A stretch of DNA of 64,000 bases. It comes from Endozoicomonas sp. NE40. Lineage in GTDB: Bacteria; Pseudomonadota; Gammaproteobacteria; Pseudomonadales; Endozoicomonadaceae. This document shows positions 44,128-53,028 of this stretch, piece by piece; position 1 is the stretch's first letter, and the number at the start of each line of letters is the position of its first letter. The position numbers and the translations under genes are program-made. Location: contig NZ_JBEWTB010000002.1 of assembly GCF_040549045.1 (NCBI RefSeq), positions 4,204,501 through 4,268,500 on the forward strand. Reading direction: 5' to 3'. Below the pieces are notes generated by a model that was not told where the DNA came from, searched no databases, and worked only from the letters and a program-made list of their open reading frames with translations.

Positions 44128-45369
44128 ATGACTGATTGCTGTTCAACCCCTGAACTGATGCCTTTGGAACAGGGACTGGAAAAACTCCGGCAGGAAATTA
44201 CCCCGGTGGCCGGGGTTGAACAGGTTGCTCTGGAGGATGCTCTGGACAGGGTTCTGGCAGAAAATGTTATTTCACCCGTCAATGTCCCTTCTCACAATAA
44301 TTCAGCCATGGACGGTTATGCCCTGCGGCTGAAAGATCTGGAGAGTACCGATACCCTGCCACTGGCCGGTCAGTCACTGGCGGGTCATCCTTTTGCCGGC
44401 GAGATACCTGCCGGGCAGTGTATCCGGATTATGACCGGTGCCAGCGTACCGGACAGTGCTGACACTGTGATTATGCAGGAGCAGGTGAATGTTACGGATG
44501 ACGGTGTTCAGTTTCTGAACAAGCCTGAAGCAACCGGCAATAATATTCGCCTGGCTGGTGAGGATATTCCGGAAGGTTGCGAGGTGTTTACAGCGGGGCA
44601 TAAAGTCAGGGCGCAGGATCTGGGCTTGCTGGCTTCGCTGGGTGTTCCTGAAGTAAAAGTCTTTCGTCGTGTCAAGGTGGCACTGTTCTCCACAGGGGAT
44701 GAGCTGAAACTGCCGGGACAGTCTCTGGGATTGGGCGATATTTACGACAGCAATCGTTTCGCACTGAAAGCCATGCTAAACCGACTTGGGGTTGAGGTTA
44801 TTGACCTGGGGTTGGTTGCTGATGATCCGGAAGCCTTGCGTCAGGCTTTTTCAGAAGCGGACCGGCAGGCGGATGTCGTAATCACTTCGGGGGGCGTTTC
44901 CGTGGGCGACGCGGATTTTGTCAAAGATATTCTGCAGGAAATGGGTGAAATGTCGTTCTGGAAACTGGCGATCAAGCCCGGTAAGCCTTTTGCTTTTGGA
45001 CGATTGCCGGGCAGCTGGTTTGTTGGTTTGCCGGGCAATCCGGTTTCTGCCACGGTAACGTTTCAACAGCTGGCAACGCCTGCCCTTCTGCATTTGATGG
45101 GCGCCCGGTCTGTTGAGCCGCAAACCATTCAGGCAGTGTGCAAAACACCGCTGAAGAAGAGACCGGGGCGGAGGGAGTTTCAGCGCGGTATTCTGTCAAC
45201 CAGTGGCAGTGGACAGATGGAAGTGGTAACAACGGGCAGTCAGGGATCGGGAGTGATGCGTTCAATGAGCCTGGCCAACTGCTATATCGTTCTGCCTGAG
45301 CAGCAGGGGGATGTGGCAGAGGGTGAGCAGGTAACGGTTCAGTTGTTCAATCAGCTATTGATGAACTGA
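44128..45369 (+). CDS. moeA: Molybdopterin molybdenumtransferase MoeA
   Basis: 413 residues, usual length. PSHNNSAMDGYALR, ATGNNIRLAGEDI, STGDELKLPGQSL, VITSGGVSVGDADFVK and GLPGNPVSATVTFQ are all family signatures; the Asp/Ser residues of the active site fall in these. It inserts molybdate into adenylylated molybdopterin. Confidence 0.96.
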   Translation: MTDCCSTPELMPLEQGLEKLRQEITPVAGVEQVALEDALDRVLAENVISPVNVPSHNNSAMDGYALRLKDLESTDTLPLAGQSLAGHPFAGEIPAGQCIRIMTGASVPDSADTVIMQEQVNVTDDGVQFLNKPEATGNNIRLAGEDIPEGCEVFTAGHKVRAQDLGLLASLGVPEVKVFRRVKVALFSTGDELKLPGQSLGLGDIYDSNRFALKAMLNRLGVEVIDLGLVADDPEALRQAFSEADRQADVVITSGGVSVGDADFVKDILQEMGEMSFWKLAIKPGKPFAFGRLPGSWFVGLPGNPVSATVTFQQLATPALLHLMGARSVEPQTIQAVCKTPLKKRPGRREFQRGILSTSGSGQMEVVTTGSQGSGVMRSMSLANCYIVLPEQQGDVAEGEQVTVQLFNQLLMN

Positions 45370-45552
45370 TACACCCATTAAGTTGAAATGTCGCCGTCTT
45401 CTGTACAGGCGGCTACAAATCCGAATCATTCGCATCTGTCTCTGCATCAGGGACAGGCTTTATTCTGCAAGTGGATGTCGCATCTGTATTGGTAAGTGGT
45501 CGCATAGTCAGTGTGTCTGATATCTGCTAGCACAAAAAATAGTCAAAAATAA

Positions 45553-45566
45553 TTGATTCAAATCAA
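45553..45566 (+). promoter_or_regulatory. FNR/Anr box upstream of dmsABC
   Basis: TTGAT-TCAA-ATCAA, a perfect match to the consensus TTGAT-N4-ATCAA. Its centre lies about 42 bp before the start predicted from the -10 box at 45590, the class II activation geometry. Confidence 0.85.
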
Positions 45567-45589
45567 TCCCCTCTTCCAAAACTTGCCGG

Positions 45590-45595
45590 TAATAT
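45590..45595 (+). promoter_or_regulatory. -10 box of the dms promoter
   Basis: TAATAT, placed so that transcription would begin near 45602, with the FNR box centred near -42. Confidence 0.6.
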
Positions 45596-45709
45596 CCACG
45601 CTGCCTGAATCCTGACTCGCAAGCTCCCGCGGCATGTACTTAATCAACAAAAAACATCACCTTTAAGGAGTTTGTCACTCAGGTCAAACCAAGCTGACCG
45701 GAACACTCA

Positions 45710-48142
45710 ATGAAAAACTGGCTTGATAAAACAATCCTGTCGCCTATGAAACGGCGAAACTTTATGAAGTGGGGCTCTCTGGTAGGAGGAGCTGCTGTAG
45801 CCAGCGCAGGACTGCCATTAAAGTCTGTTGCCAAAACCGCTTCTGCTGACACAAAAAAAACTGAAACCAAAACCACATGGTCCGCCTGCATGGTGAACTG
45901 TGGCAGCCGTTGTGCTCTGCGGGTTCATACCACTGATGGTGTGATTACCCAGGTTGAGTCCGATAACCGTGGCGATGATAAAACCTTTGGACAGCACCAG
46001 ATTCGTGCCTGTCTGCGAGGCCGGTCCATCAAGCACCGCGTTTATAATCCTGATCGCCTGAAATACCCGATGAAACGTATCGGTGAGCGTGGGGAAGGCC
46101 GTTTTGAGCGCATCAGCTGGGATGAGGCACTGGATCTGCTGGCTGACAAAATGAAGCATATCATTGACGCTTATGGCAATGATTCCATTTTTTTCACTTA
46201 TGGTACCGGAACCCAGGGCTATCGTACTGACGGTCAGCATGCCCTGCATCGCCTGATGAATATGCTGGGTGGATACCTGAATTATTATGGTAACTACAGC
46301 TGGGGACAGATTCAGTTTGCCCTGCCATTCACTTATGGTGATATTAAAGCAGCTGCCAATGGTAGTTACACCTCGGAAATTGAAAAAGCTGAACTGCTGG
46401 TGATGTTCGGCTACAACCCGGCTGAAACCCGCATGAGTGGTGGCGGTGAGATATACGAACACAGTCTTGCAGTACGCAAGAGAGGGGTTCGTACCATCAT
46501 TATTGATCCTCGCTACACCGATACCATGCTGGGCAAGGAAGATGAATGGATTCCTATTCGCCCGGGAACGGATGCGGCACTGGTTGAAGGTATTGCCCAT
46601 GTGCTGATTACTGAGAAGCTGGTGGATCAGGCATTTCTGGATCAGTACTGTCAGGGGTATGATGCAAAGACACTGCCAGACAGTGCGCCAGAAAATGGTC
46701 ACTATAAAGCTCATATCCTCGGACAGGGGCCGGACGGTATTGAAAAAACGCCGGAGTGGGCTTCCCGCCTGACCAGTATTCCCGCCCAAAAGATTATTCA
46801 GCTGGCTCGTGAAATCGGTTCTGCCAAACCTGCTTACATTGTTCAGGGTACGGGTATCCAGCGTCAGGCTAATGGTGAGCAGACATCCCGGTCTATTGTA
46901 ATGCTGCCAATTCTGACGGGTAATATTGGTCTGCCAGGAACGCATACCGGAGATATGCCAGCGAATTATGGTTATCCGGTGCCCGTGCTGCCAACCGGAA
47001 CGAACCCGGTAAAAGCATCCATTCCTTTCTTTGGCTGGACCGACGCCATTGTCCGTGCTCATGAAATGACCAACAAAACAGACGGTATTCAGGGTGTTGA
47101 ACGACTGGAGACGCCGATCAAAATGCTGATCAGCTATGCCGGTAATATGTTGATCAACCAGCATTCTGACATTAATCGCACGAAAGAAATTCTGCGTGAT
47201 GACAGTCTGTGTGAACTCACCGTTGTCATTGATAACCACATGACGCCGAGCGCCCGGTTTGCTGATCTGCTGTTGCCAGACGTTACTACTCTGGAAAATA
47301 CGGAAGTCAGCTCCGATGGTTATGCTTCCGGTTCTGTTGGTGCTGTTGTACCACTGGTACCTGCTATCAAGCCGATGTATGAGTGCCGAAGTGCCTACGA
47401 CATGTGTGCCGGACTGGCGGAACGTTTTGGTATTCGTGAGCAGTTTACGGAAGGTCGTACTCACGAGGAGTGGGTTGAGCATCTGTATGCCGGAGCCCGG
47501 GCCAAAGATTCCAAGTTACCGTCTCTGGAACAGCTGAGAAAAGACGGCCCTTATACGGTACTGGCCCCGGAAGACGGACGGGTTGCGCTACAGGATTTCC
47601 GCGATGATCCGGTGAAACACGCGCTGGGAACGCCTTCAGGAAAAATCGAAATTTACTCCACCAAACTGGAGAAGATTGCGAAAGAGTGGACTCTGCCTGA
47701 AGGGGATGTCATCACGCCTCTGCCGCAATATGTGACCACCTGGGAAAGCCATCTGGACCCCCTGACCGAGAAATACCCTTTGCAGCTGGTGGGCTTCCAT
47801 ACCAAGGGACGGGTTCACTCGACTTATCACAACATTCCTGAACTTCGTGAAGCCGTGATGGATGGTGTCTGGATGAATCCGGTTGATGCCAAGGCTCGTG
47901 GCATCAAGAGCGGTGACCAGGTACGTATCTGGAATGACCGCGGTGAAACCCGGGTGCTGGCCAAGGTGACTCCACGGATTATGCCCGGAGTAATGGCTCT
48001 GGGAGAAGGTGCCTGGTACAAGCCGGATCGCAAAGGTGTTGACCATGGGGGTTCTTTCAACGTTTTGACAACCCAGCGACCAACGCCTTTGTCTAAGGGT
48101 AACCCGCAACACACCAATCTGGTTGAAATCGCCAAGGTCTGA
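45710..48142 (+). CDS. dmsA: DMSO-type reductase catalytic subunit DmsA
   Basis: 810 residues. Twin-arginine signal MKRRNFMKWGSLVGGAAV (Arg15-Arg16). The 4Fe-4S cysteines are Cys60, 64, 68 and 101 in SACMVNCGSRC and RACLRG. Ser197 in NYSWGQ is the expected molybdenum ligand. Molybdopterin-guanine dinucleotide enzyme exported folded to the outer face of the inner membrane, reducing DMSO or related S/N-oxides. Very close to E. coli DmsA (GDD, RVYNPDRLKYPMKR). An internal ATG at 45746 is a possible alternative start. Behind an FNR box, first of dmsABC. Confidence 0.95.
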   Translation: MKNWLDKTILSPMKRRNFMKWGSLVGGAAVASAGLPLKSVAKTASADTKKTETKTTWSACMVNCGSRCALRVHTTDGVITQVESDNRGDDKTFGQHQIRACLRGRSIKHRVYNPDRLKYPMKRIGERGEGRFERISWDEALDLLADKMKHIIDAYGNDSIFFTYGTGTQGYRTDGQHALHRLMNMLGGYLNYYGNYSWGQIQFALPFTYGDIKAAANGSYTSEIEKAELLVMFGYNPAETRMSGGGEIYEHSLAVRKRGVRTIIIDPRYTDTMLGKEDEWIPIRPGTDAALVEGIAHVLITEKLVDQAFLDQYCQGYDAKTLPDSAPENGHYKAHILGQGPDGIEKTPEWASRLTSIPAQKIIQLAREIGSAKPAYIVQGTGIQRQANGEQTSRSIVMLPILTGNIGLPGTHTGDMPANYGYPVPVLPTGTNPVKASIPFFGWTDAIVRAHEMTNKTDGIQGVERLETPIKMLISYAGNMLINQHSDINRTKEILRDDSLCELTVVIDNHMTPSARFADLLLPDVTTLENTEVSSDGYASGSVGAVVPLVPAIKPMYECRSAYDMCAGLAERFGIREQFTEGRTHEEWVEHLYAGARAKDSKLPSLEQLRKDGPYTVLAPEDGRVALQDFRDDPVKHALGTPSGKIEIYSTKLEKIAKEWTLPEGDVITPLPQYVTTWESHLDPLTEKYPLQLVGFHTKGRVHSTYHNIPELREAVMDGVWMNPVDAKARGIKSGDQVRIWNDRGETRVLAKVTPRIMPGVMALGEGAWYKPDRKGVDHGGSFNVLTTQRPTPLSKGNPQHTNLVEIAKV

Positions 48143-48156
48143 GGAGTACTGGATAA

Positions 48157-48777
48157 ATGGCTCAAATGGGATTCTATGTCGATACCAGTAAGTGTACCGG
48201 CTGTAAAACCTGTCAACTGTCTTGTAAAGACAAAAATACCCTGCCAGTGGGCGTAAACTGGCGTCGTGTTTATGAATACGCTGGTGGCGACTGGGTTCAG
48301 CACGAAGACGGCACATTCAGCAACGATGTGTTTGCCTACTATGTGTCTGTCAGCTGTAACCACTGCGCCCAGCCTGCCTGTGCCAAAGCCTGCCCGACCG
48401 GTGCCATGCACAAGCGGGAAGAAGACGGTCTGGTGGTGGTCAACGACCAGGTATGCGTCGGCTGTCGTTACTGTGAAATGGCCTGTCCATACGGTGCGCC
48501 ACAGTTTAATCCGGAAAAGAAAGTCATGAGCAAGTGCGATGGCTGCTACGAGCGTGTCGCTCAGGGTGAACAGCCGGTGTGTGTCGAGTCCTGCCCGCTG
48601 CGCGCGCTGGAGTTCGGCCCGATTGACGAGCTGCGTGCCAGATACGGAAGTCGTGCCGATGTGGCACCTCTGCCTGATCCGAAGCTGACCGATCCGTCGC
48701 TGATTATTGGCACCTGCCGTAATACCCGCCTGACCGGTGACACCACAGGCAAAATTGAGAATCCACAGGAGGTGTGA
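48157..48777 (+). CDS. dmsB: DMSO-type reductase iron-sulfur subunit DmsB
   Basis: 206 residues, as in E. coli. Four 4Fe-4S motifs: CTGCKTCQLSC, CNHCAQPACAKACP, CVGCRYCEMACP and CDGCYERV with CVESCP. Carries electrons from the DmsC menaquinol site to DmsA. 14 bases after dmsA. Confidence 0.96.
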   Translation: MAQMGFYVDTSKCTGCKTCQLSCKDKNTLPVGVNWRRVYEYAGGDWVQHEDGTFSNDVFAYYVSVSCNHCAQPACAKACPTGAMHKREEDGLVVVNDQVCVGCRYCEMACPYGAPQFNPEKKVMSKCDGCYERVAQGEQPVCVESCPLRALEFGPIDELRARYGSRADVAPLPDPKLTDPSLIIGTCRNTRLTGDTTGKIENPQEV

Positions 48778-48779
48778 TC

Positions 48780-49622
48780 ATGAGCCAGTTGTCCCTGGTT
48801 TTCTTTACGGTTCTGGCACAAAGTGCTGTTGGCCTGTTTATCTCCCTCGGGCTGGTGGAAATGCTCGCCAGACCGAATGAACAGGTCATGACCCGATCAT
48901 TTATGGCAGTGTTTGTACTGCTGGCCATTGGTGCAATAGCATCTGTGACTCATCTGTCGCAACCGCTGCGCATGTTTAACGTGATGTTCGGTGTGGCTCA
49001 TGCTTCACCATTGAGCCTGGAAATTGTCGCGCTGAGTCTGTTTGGTGGTGCGGGTGTCGTTTATACCGCGATGCGCCTGTTTGGTATCGCACCGGGATTA
49101 CAGAAGCTGGTGTTGCCTGTTGCCATGGTACTGGGCATCGTTCTGATCCTTGCGATTGCCAAAGTGTACACACTGGCGACGGTACCAACCTGGAACAGTA
49201 ACTGGACTACCTTCCAGTTCCTGATGACGGCAGCTGTCGTTGGCCCTCTGGCAGCGGCTGCGTTGCTGCGTTTCCAGTCGGTTGATCTGGGCGCTGTTCA
49301 GGTTCTGGCTGATAAAGCGCTGGCGACCACCGTATTGATGACAATGGCCATCAGCCTGGTCGGCTATGTAGGTTACCTGTTCTGGCTGGGACAGTTGCCG
49401 GTTGCCGTTAATCCTCTGGCGATGCTGAGCTATGGTCAGATGCTGGCGATGGTTCGTATGGTGCTGCTGGTGGGAGGTGTGCTGATGTTCGCGGTTTCTG
49501 CCATGCGTGGTGGCAGCTGTGGCTATCAGGCAGCAACCAGCTTTGTCATGGTGCTGGTGTCTGAATTTATGGGCCGCGCCTTCTTCTACGATATCTACTT
49601 GAGTGCCGGTTCCGGCATGTAA
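48780..49622 (+). CDS. dmsC: DMSO-type reductase membrane anchor DmsC
   Basis: 280 residues from the ATG at 48780, eight bases after AGGAGG. Eight predicted membrane helices, beginning SQLSLVFFTVLAQSAVG, with the DmsC hallmarks THLSQPLRMFNVMFG and EFMGRAFFYD. Oxidises menaquinol and anchors DmsAB. A diverged second copy lies at 62950-63753. Confidence 0.94.
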   Translation: MSQLSLVFFTVLAQSAVGLFISLGLVEMLARPNEQVMTRSFMAVFVLLAIGAIASVTHLSQPLRMFNVMFGVAHASPLSLEIVALSLFGGAGVVYTAMRLFGIAPGLQKLVLPVAMVLGIVLILAIAKVYTLATVPTWNSNWTTFQFLMTAAVVGPLAAAALLRFQSVDLGAVQVLADKALATTVLMTMAISLVGYVGYLFWLGQLPVAVNPLAMLSYGQMLAMVRMVLLVGGVLMFAVSAMRGGSCGYQAATSFVMVLVSEFMGRAFFYDIYLSAGSGM

Positions 49623-49639
49623 GCGATAGCGTTTGACAG

Positions 49640-49675
49640 CCCTGAGCCAGTCGATGATTGCTGGCTCAGGGTTTG
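49640..49675 (+). terminator. Terminator after dmsABC
   Basis: CCCTGAGCCAG pairs perfectly with CTGGCTCAGGG around a 10-base loop, followed by TTTGT. May also limit transcription arriving on the minus strand. Confidence 0.65.
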
Positions 49676-49701
49676 TCACTATTATTGTCGCTTTCCTGAG
49701 A

Positions 49702-49978
49702 CTATTGCCGTTTTTTCGGAGTCGGTTCCTGCGAGGCTCCGGGTTGTGCTTCAGGCGGCAACTCTTCAGCAGACGCTGCGCTGGCAGAGCTAGACTGTTG
49801 AGAGCATGAAGGCAGGCGTTTGTTATCTATCAGCTGTTTTGAAGACTCCAGTTTGTCGTTCAGAGGTTTCAGGTACTGATTCAGCTGATCAGCGACGCTT
49901 TCAAGGGATTTTACATTCTGCTGAATGTTGTGCTGATCGTTAACGACCTTCCTGCCACGCCTGCCTCCTTTATTTTTG
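49702..49978 (-). pseudogene. Out-of-frame C-terminal extension of the 709-residue coiled-coil protein
   Basis: Directly after the stop of the upstream gene (49970-52099), the frame one base further on stays open for about 90 codons to a TAG at 49702. It has no usable start codon near its beginning. It reads as a natural continuation: a basic NKGGRRGRKVV stretch, a helical SLESVADQLNQYLKPLNDKL, then a Ser/Ala/Pro-rich tail ending TPKKRQ. Shortening an A7 run at 49979-49985 to A6 would fuse the two. Could be a sequence error, a recent mutation, or slippage. Confidence 0.6.
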
Positions 49979-52099
49979 TTTTTTTAGTAGCCTGCCTCTT
50001 TCGTCATAGATAATCTGAGCGTTAGTGCAGCAGGCTGCAACCTTATTCATATTGGAGGTTAATACCTGTATTCCAGTGTGAAGCTGATCCAGAGCCTGCA
50101 GAAATTCCGGCTCCAGATCGTTTTCTGTGGTGATGGCTTCAACTGCCCGGGTAAATGATTCGGTCATGCTTTCAATTAACGGAAATGATGCCTGTGATGC
50201 AGAGAGCTCTTCTATCGCTTTAGCAAACTTGTCCAGCATCTCTCTGGCTGGCAGCTGGTTTGCAGAGGAATCCGAACGGGCTTGCCTTATTGATGTTCCG
50301 TAATTATAAACAGTACACACGTTTTCACAGTTTTTGTGTACCTGCCTGGTCAATACCACCCTGACCAGATCTGCGTAACAAAAACAGGCCTGCGCTTTAT
50401 GTATTTTACTGGTCTCCGGGTTGTTGATTAATGGAGAGAGGATCTCTGATATTTCATCAAGCGACTTTTTATTGGTAAAGGCTTCTAACGCTTCTTTAAT
50501 AGCCGGAGGAAACGATTGTTCAGTACTTGGTGCCGGGACTTGCATTGTTGCGGCTTGCGGTTGAGCCTGTTCCTGATGCGACAGTCTTCCTTCTCTTTGA
50601 GCGCCTTTAACTCTTTTTTTTCGGTCAGCCGCTAATTTCTCAGCTTTCTGTCGGGCTTCGTGCGCTTCTTTTTGTTCATCAAGAACCAGTCTGAGCCTGG
50701 TGCTGTTAAGAGTCAGCATAATAGATTCAAACTCTAAAAGCATAATTTGGAGAGGCAAGCTATATTCCATCTCCAGGATATCGTTCAGAGATTTTTGATC
50801 CTGCCCGGAAACATCATTGCATTCAATTACGCTTTTAATAATTTTATCGAATGTGAATAGGATATTTTTTATCTGAGCTACCTTGGCTGGATTTTCTTTA
50901 AACTCTTTATTTTTGCAAAGTTCTTGAAATGCCCTCCTGCAATAGTTCATAAGCGATAAAGCGTCTTTAGTATCGAAACGATGCTCACGGGACATTAGCA
51001 GTAAATAGTCCAGTAATCTCTGGACTTTCTCCAGTTCGTCACAGGCAATGCAGATATTGATAATTTGTTTCAAATTAAAGTTGCTAAGTTCTTCCGGGTT
51101 GACCTGCTGTAACCAGATTGAAAAACCTTCCCTGTTATTGTTTATCAGCTGGATTAAATCCTGTTGATTTGCGGTGTCACAATAGAACGCAACAGCTTGG
51201 TTTAATAGTCTGGTCATTATCTGGTTTTTAGTGTTGTGAGCTTCTGTTAATTCCTTTATTTTTTTGTCTGTTTGTTCTAATTTTTCTTCTAAGTTAGTCA
51301 TTTCAGCACTATTCTTTTTAGTATCCTTCTTTGACTCAAGATACTTTTTGTATAGCTCTTTCTTTTCTTCCAGTAACTTGTGTTGCACATTAATTAGCTC
51401 TAATGTTTGTGAAATAAAAGTTTCGTAGTGACTGTATGTTTCTACCTTAAACTGGGATGTAGGTATGTTTTCGATACTATCTTTACAAGCTGTCATGCGT
51501 TTTTCGCATAGCGTATAGTATATTTCCATTAGATTATGGTTCTGCACCCAGTGTGAATGCCTTAATTTGTTTTGAACTATGCTGAGTTGATTGTGACGGT
51601 CTGGGGTCATCCTTCCCGAACCCGATCTTGGATTTTTATGAGGCAAAAAACAGGAGCGAAGGTTGGCAAAAAGTTCCAGATGAGCATCAAGCATTGTCTT
51701 CAGGTTGGTCATTGCTACAAGCTTAATCCTTGATTCGGGAGAATAGCCTGTTTGCGGATCATAATTAAAATTAAAGGTCTTGAGCTGGTTATCAGTGATG
51801 AACTGCTGAATGTGTCTTTCTGATTCTGTCAGTAGCTGCTCATTGCGATTTTTGTATCGTTTACAGATATTCCTGTGTTGCAGCAAAACCTCGTTTTGTT
51901 TTTTGCAGTATGCCTGGTACTCAGCCGTTTCTGCTGACTTAGGCATGGAAGGCTGAGTCGGCTCATTTGTTTCTACAGAACGACCATTAAGGCTTTCGGT
52001 TGTTTTTGGTTTTTTCTTCTTTTTCTTCTTTTTTTTCTCTTCTGTGGTTGGGTTTACCTCAGGTAAAGGTGAACTCGACATAGCAGCAGATGCGTCCAT
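49970..52099 (-). CDS. Large coiled-coil protein of unknown function
   Basis: 709 residues, not recognised. Start ATG at 52099, six bases after AAGGAAG. N-terminus low complexity with nine consecutive Lys at about residues 22-31, then long alpha-helical regions (coiled coil about 235-295, LEEKLEQTDKKIKELTEAH) and a charged KAEKLAADRKKRV stretch near 490-510. No signal peptide or membrane helix. The composition is unlike the housekeeping neighbours and recalls effector-like proteins of host-associated bacteria. Its frame ends just after an A7 run and seems to continue in another frame. Confidence 0.7.
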   Translation of the reverse strand: MDASAAMSSSPLPEVNPTTEEKKKKKKKKKPKTTESLNGRSVETNEPTQPSMPKSAETAEYQAYCKKQNEVLLQHRNICKRYKNRNEQLLTESERHIQQFITDNQLKTFNFNYDPQTGYSPESRIKLVAMTNLKTMLDAHLELFANLRSCFLPHKNPRSGSGRMTPDRHNQLSIVQNKLRHSHWVQNHNLMEIYYTLCEKRMTACKDSIENIPTSQFKVETYSHYETFISQTLELINVQHKLLEEKKELYKKYLESKKDTKKNSAEMTNLEEKLEQTDKKIKELTEAHNTKNQIMTRLLNQAVAFYCDTANQQDLIQLINNNREGFSIWLQQVNPEELSNFNLKQIINICIACDELEKVQRLLDYLLLMSREHRFDTKDALSLMNYCRRAFQELCKNKEFKENPAKVAQIKNILFTFDKIIKSVIECNDVSGQDQKSLNDILEMEYSLPLQIMLLEFESIMLTLNSTRLRLVLDEQKEAHEARQKAEKLAADRKKRVKGAQREGRLSHQEQAQPQAATMQVPAPSTEQSFPPAIKEALEAFTNKKSLDEISEILSPLINNPETSKIHKAQACFCYADLVRVVLTRQVHKNCENVCTVYNYGTSIRQARSDSSANQLPAREMLDKFAKAIEELSASQASFPLIESMTESFTRAVEAITTENDLEPEFLQALDQLHTGIQVLTSNMNKVAACCTNAQIIYDERGRLLKKQK

Positions 52100-52182
52100 A
52101 ATTAACTTCCTTTTGAGTCATTATCCTTTGATCAGTGTCTGCGGTTATTGTTAGATGAAAAAATGTTGAAAAAGTTCCCGCT

Positions 52183-52233
52183 CTTGCTTCTACAAGCTGG
52201 CAATATGGGCAGGCATACAGTTCTGGGTGCTGG
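52183..52233 (-). pseudogene. Degenerate fragment of modC
   Basis: 52197-52233 matches 53189-53225 inside modC at 33 of 37 positions, in the same orientation, with weaker similarity over the next 14 bases on the left. It encodes an ELYACPYC version of the modC TOBE segment ILNCIPAH. It lies on the other side of the secreted-protein gene 52325-52972 from the intact modC. Confidence 0.75.
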
Positions 52234-52324
52234 CTCAGGGGTAACACTGCTTTTTCCTGCCTCTCAATCAGCATGTTGAGTTTTCAACGCCTATAATCGG
52301 TTGGCTCTACAACAGGCCTTGATT

Positions 52325-52972
52325 ATGAAGCTCTTTCCTTCTGTCAGCTTTTATTTCTTTTCCCTTCTACCTCTGGTTAGTACGGCGTCTATTTTAACGG
52401 ATGAATGCATCGCACTGATTCAGGAAAGTCGCGAGGAGATTTGCCGGCTGTCTTCGGGAGAAGAATATAAAAATGACAAGGTGTTCTCTACTTTTCAGCC
52501 TCACTGGTCAACGGATAAGATTACTGTGCAGCGGTATAACACTGTTCCGGGAGTCCGACTGGAACACACGATGTATGAGAAGAAAAATAATTTTTCAATG
52601 AAGTTGTGTGATCTGGGAAGCTCGGGATGTGTTCTGGCATTTTACCTGAATCAGGCTGTCCGAAGTGACTGGCCGCAAGTGGTCAGTTATGCGCAGACGA
52701 CCCCGGATTCAAGGCTCAATGGGACCCTTGCAGATAATTTTACTCACAGAAAGTGTCTGAATGTGAACTGTTCAGAGGTGAAAGTTCCGGGACCCGGGCC
52801 AGGAAGGGCTTCAGAAAGTAAAACATTTGTACCAAGATTAGTCACTATTTGCTGCTTGTGTTCTGATCCCCTGCAAAAACCGGACGTTAAGAAAAACTCA
52901 AATAAGGTGCTTGATGAGGGATTTGAAAACATTGACGTGACAATCGTGCCTTCAGCGGGGAGCAATCAGTAG
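52325..52972 (+). CDS. Secreted Cys-rich protein of unknown function
   Basis: 215 residues from the ATG at 52325. A signal peptide (MKLFPSVSFYFFSLLPLVST) precedes a mature chain with eight or more cysteines, including a pair 12 apart (DECIALIQESREEIC) and a CCLC cluster near the C-terminus (VTICCLCSD). A Pro-Gly run (VPGPGPG) lies before it. It is the only + strand gene among minus-strand neighbours and is flanked by two copies of a modC segment. No family assignment; a remote resemblance to the gamete-fusion protein HAP2 N-terminal region is only a speculation. Confidence 0.65.
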   Translation: MKLFPSVSFYFFSLLPLVSTASILTDECIALIQESREEICRLSSGEEYKNDKVFSTFQPHWSTDKITVQRYNTVPGVRLEHTMYEKKNNFSMKLCDLGSSGCVLAFYLNQAVRSDWPQVVSYAQTTPDSRLNGTLADNFTHRKCLNVNCSEVKVPGPGPGRASESKTFVPRLVTICCLCSDPLQKPDVKKNSNKVLDEGFENIDVTIVPSAGSNQ

Positions 52973-53028
52973 TGAAGGGCATTTTACTGTTGTGTTGTAG
53001 CTTAAGTCATTTTACAGGTTCCCGGGGT

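Larger units (their letters stand above)
45370..45709. other. dms promoter region
   Basis: 340 bp without a gene between moeA and dmsA. It contains the FNR box and -10 box listed separately and an AAGGAG at 45664-45669, too far (about 40 bases) from the chosen dmsA ATG to be its ribosome site. Nothing else was recognised. Confidence 0.6.

Noticed and set aside
45818..47482. 554-codon open frame antisense to dmsA
   Set aside because: Fully inside the certain dmsA gene; no ribosome site or domain.
49960..49990. Programmed −1 frameshift on A-AAA-AAA at the end of the 709-residue gene
   Set aside because: The heptamer is in phase, but the −1 frame stops about 20 codons later; only the +1 frame has a long continuation.
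52059..52274. 71-codon reverse ORF upstream of the 709-residue gene
   Set aside because: Its open frame is largely the degenerate modC fragment; overlaps the real gene start.
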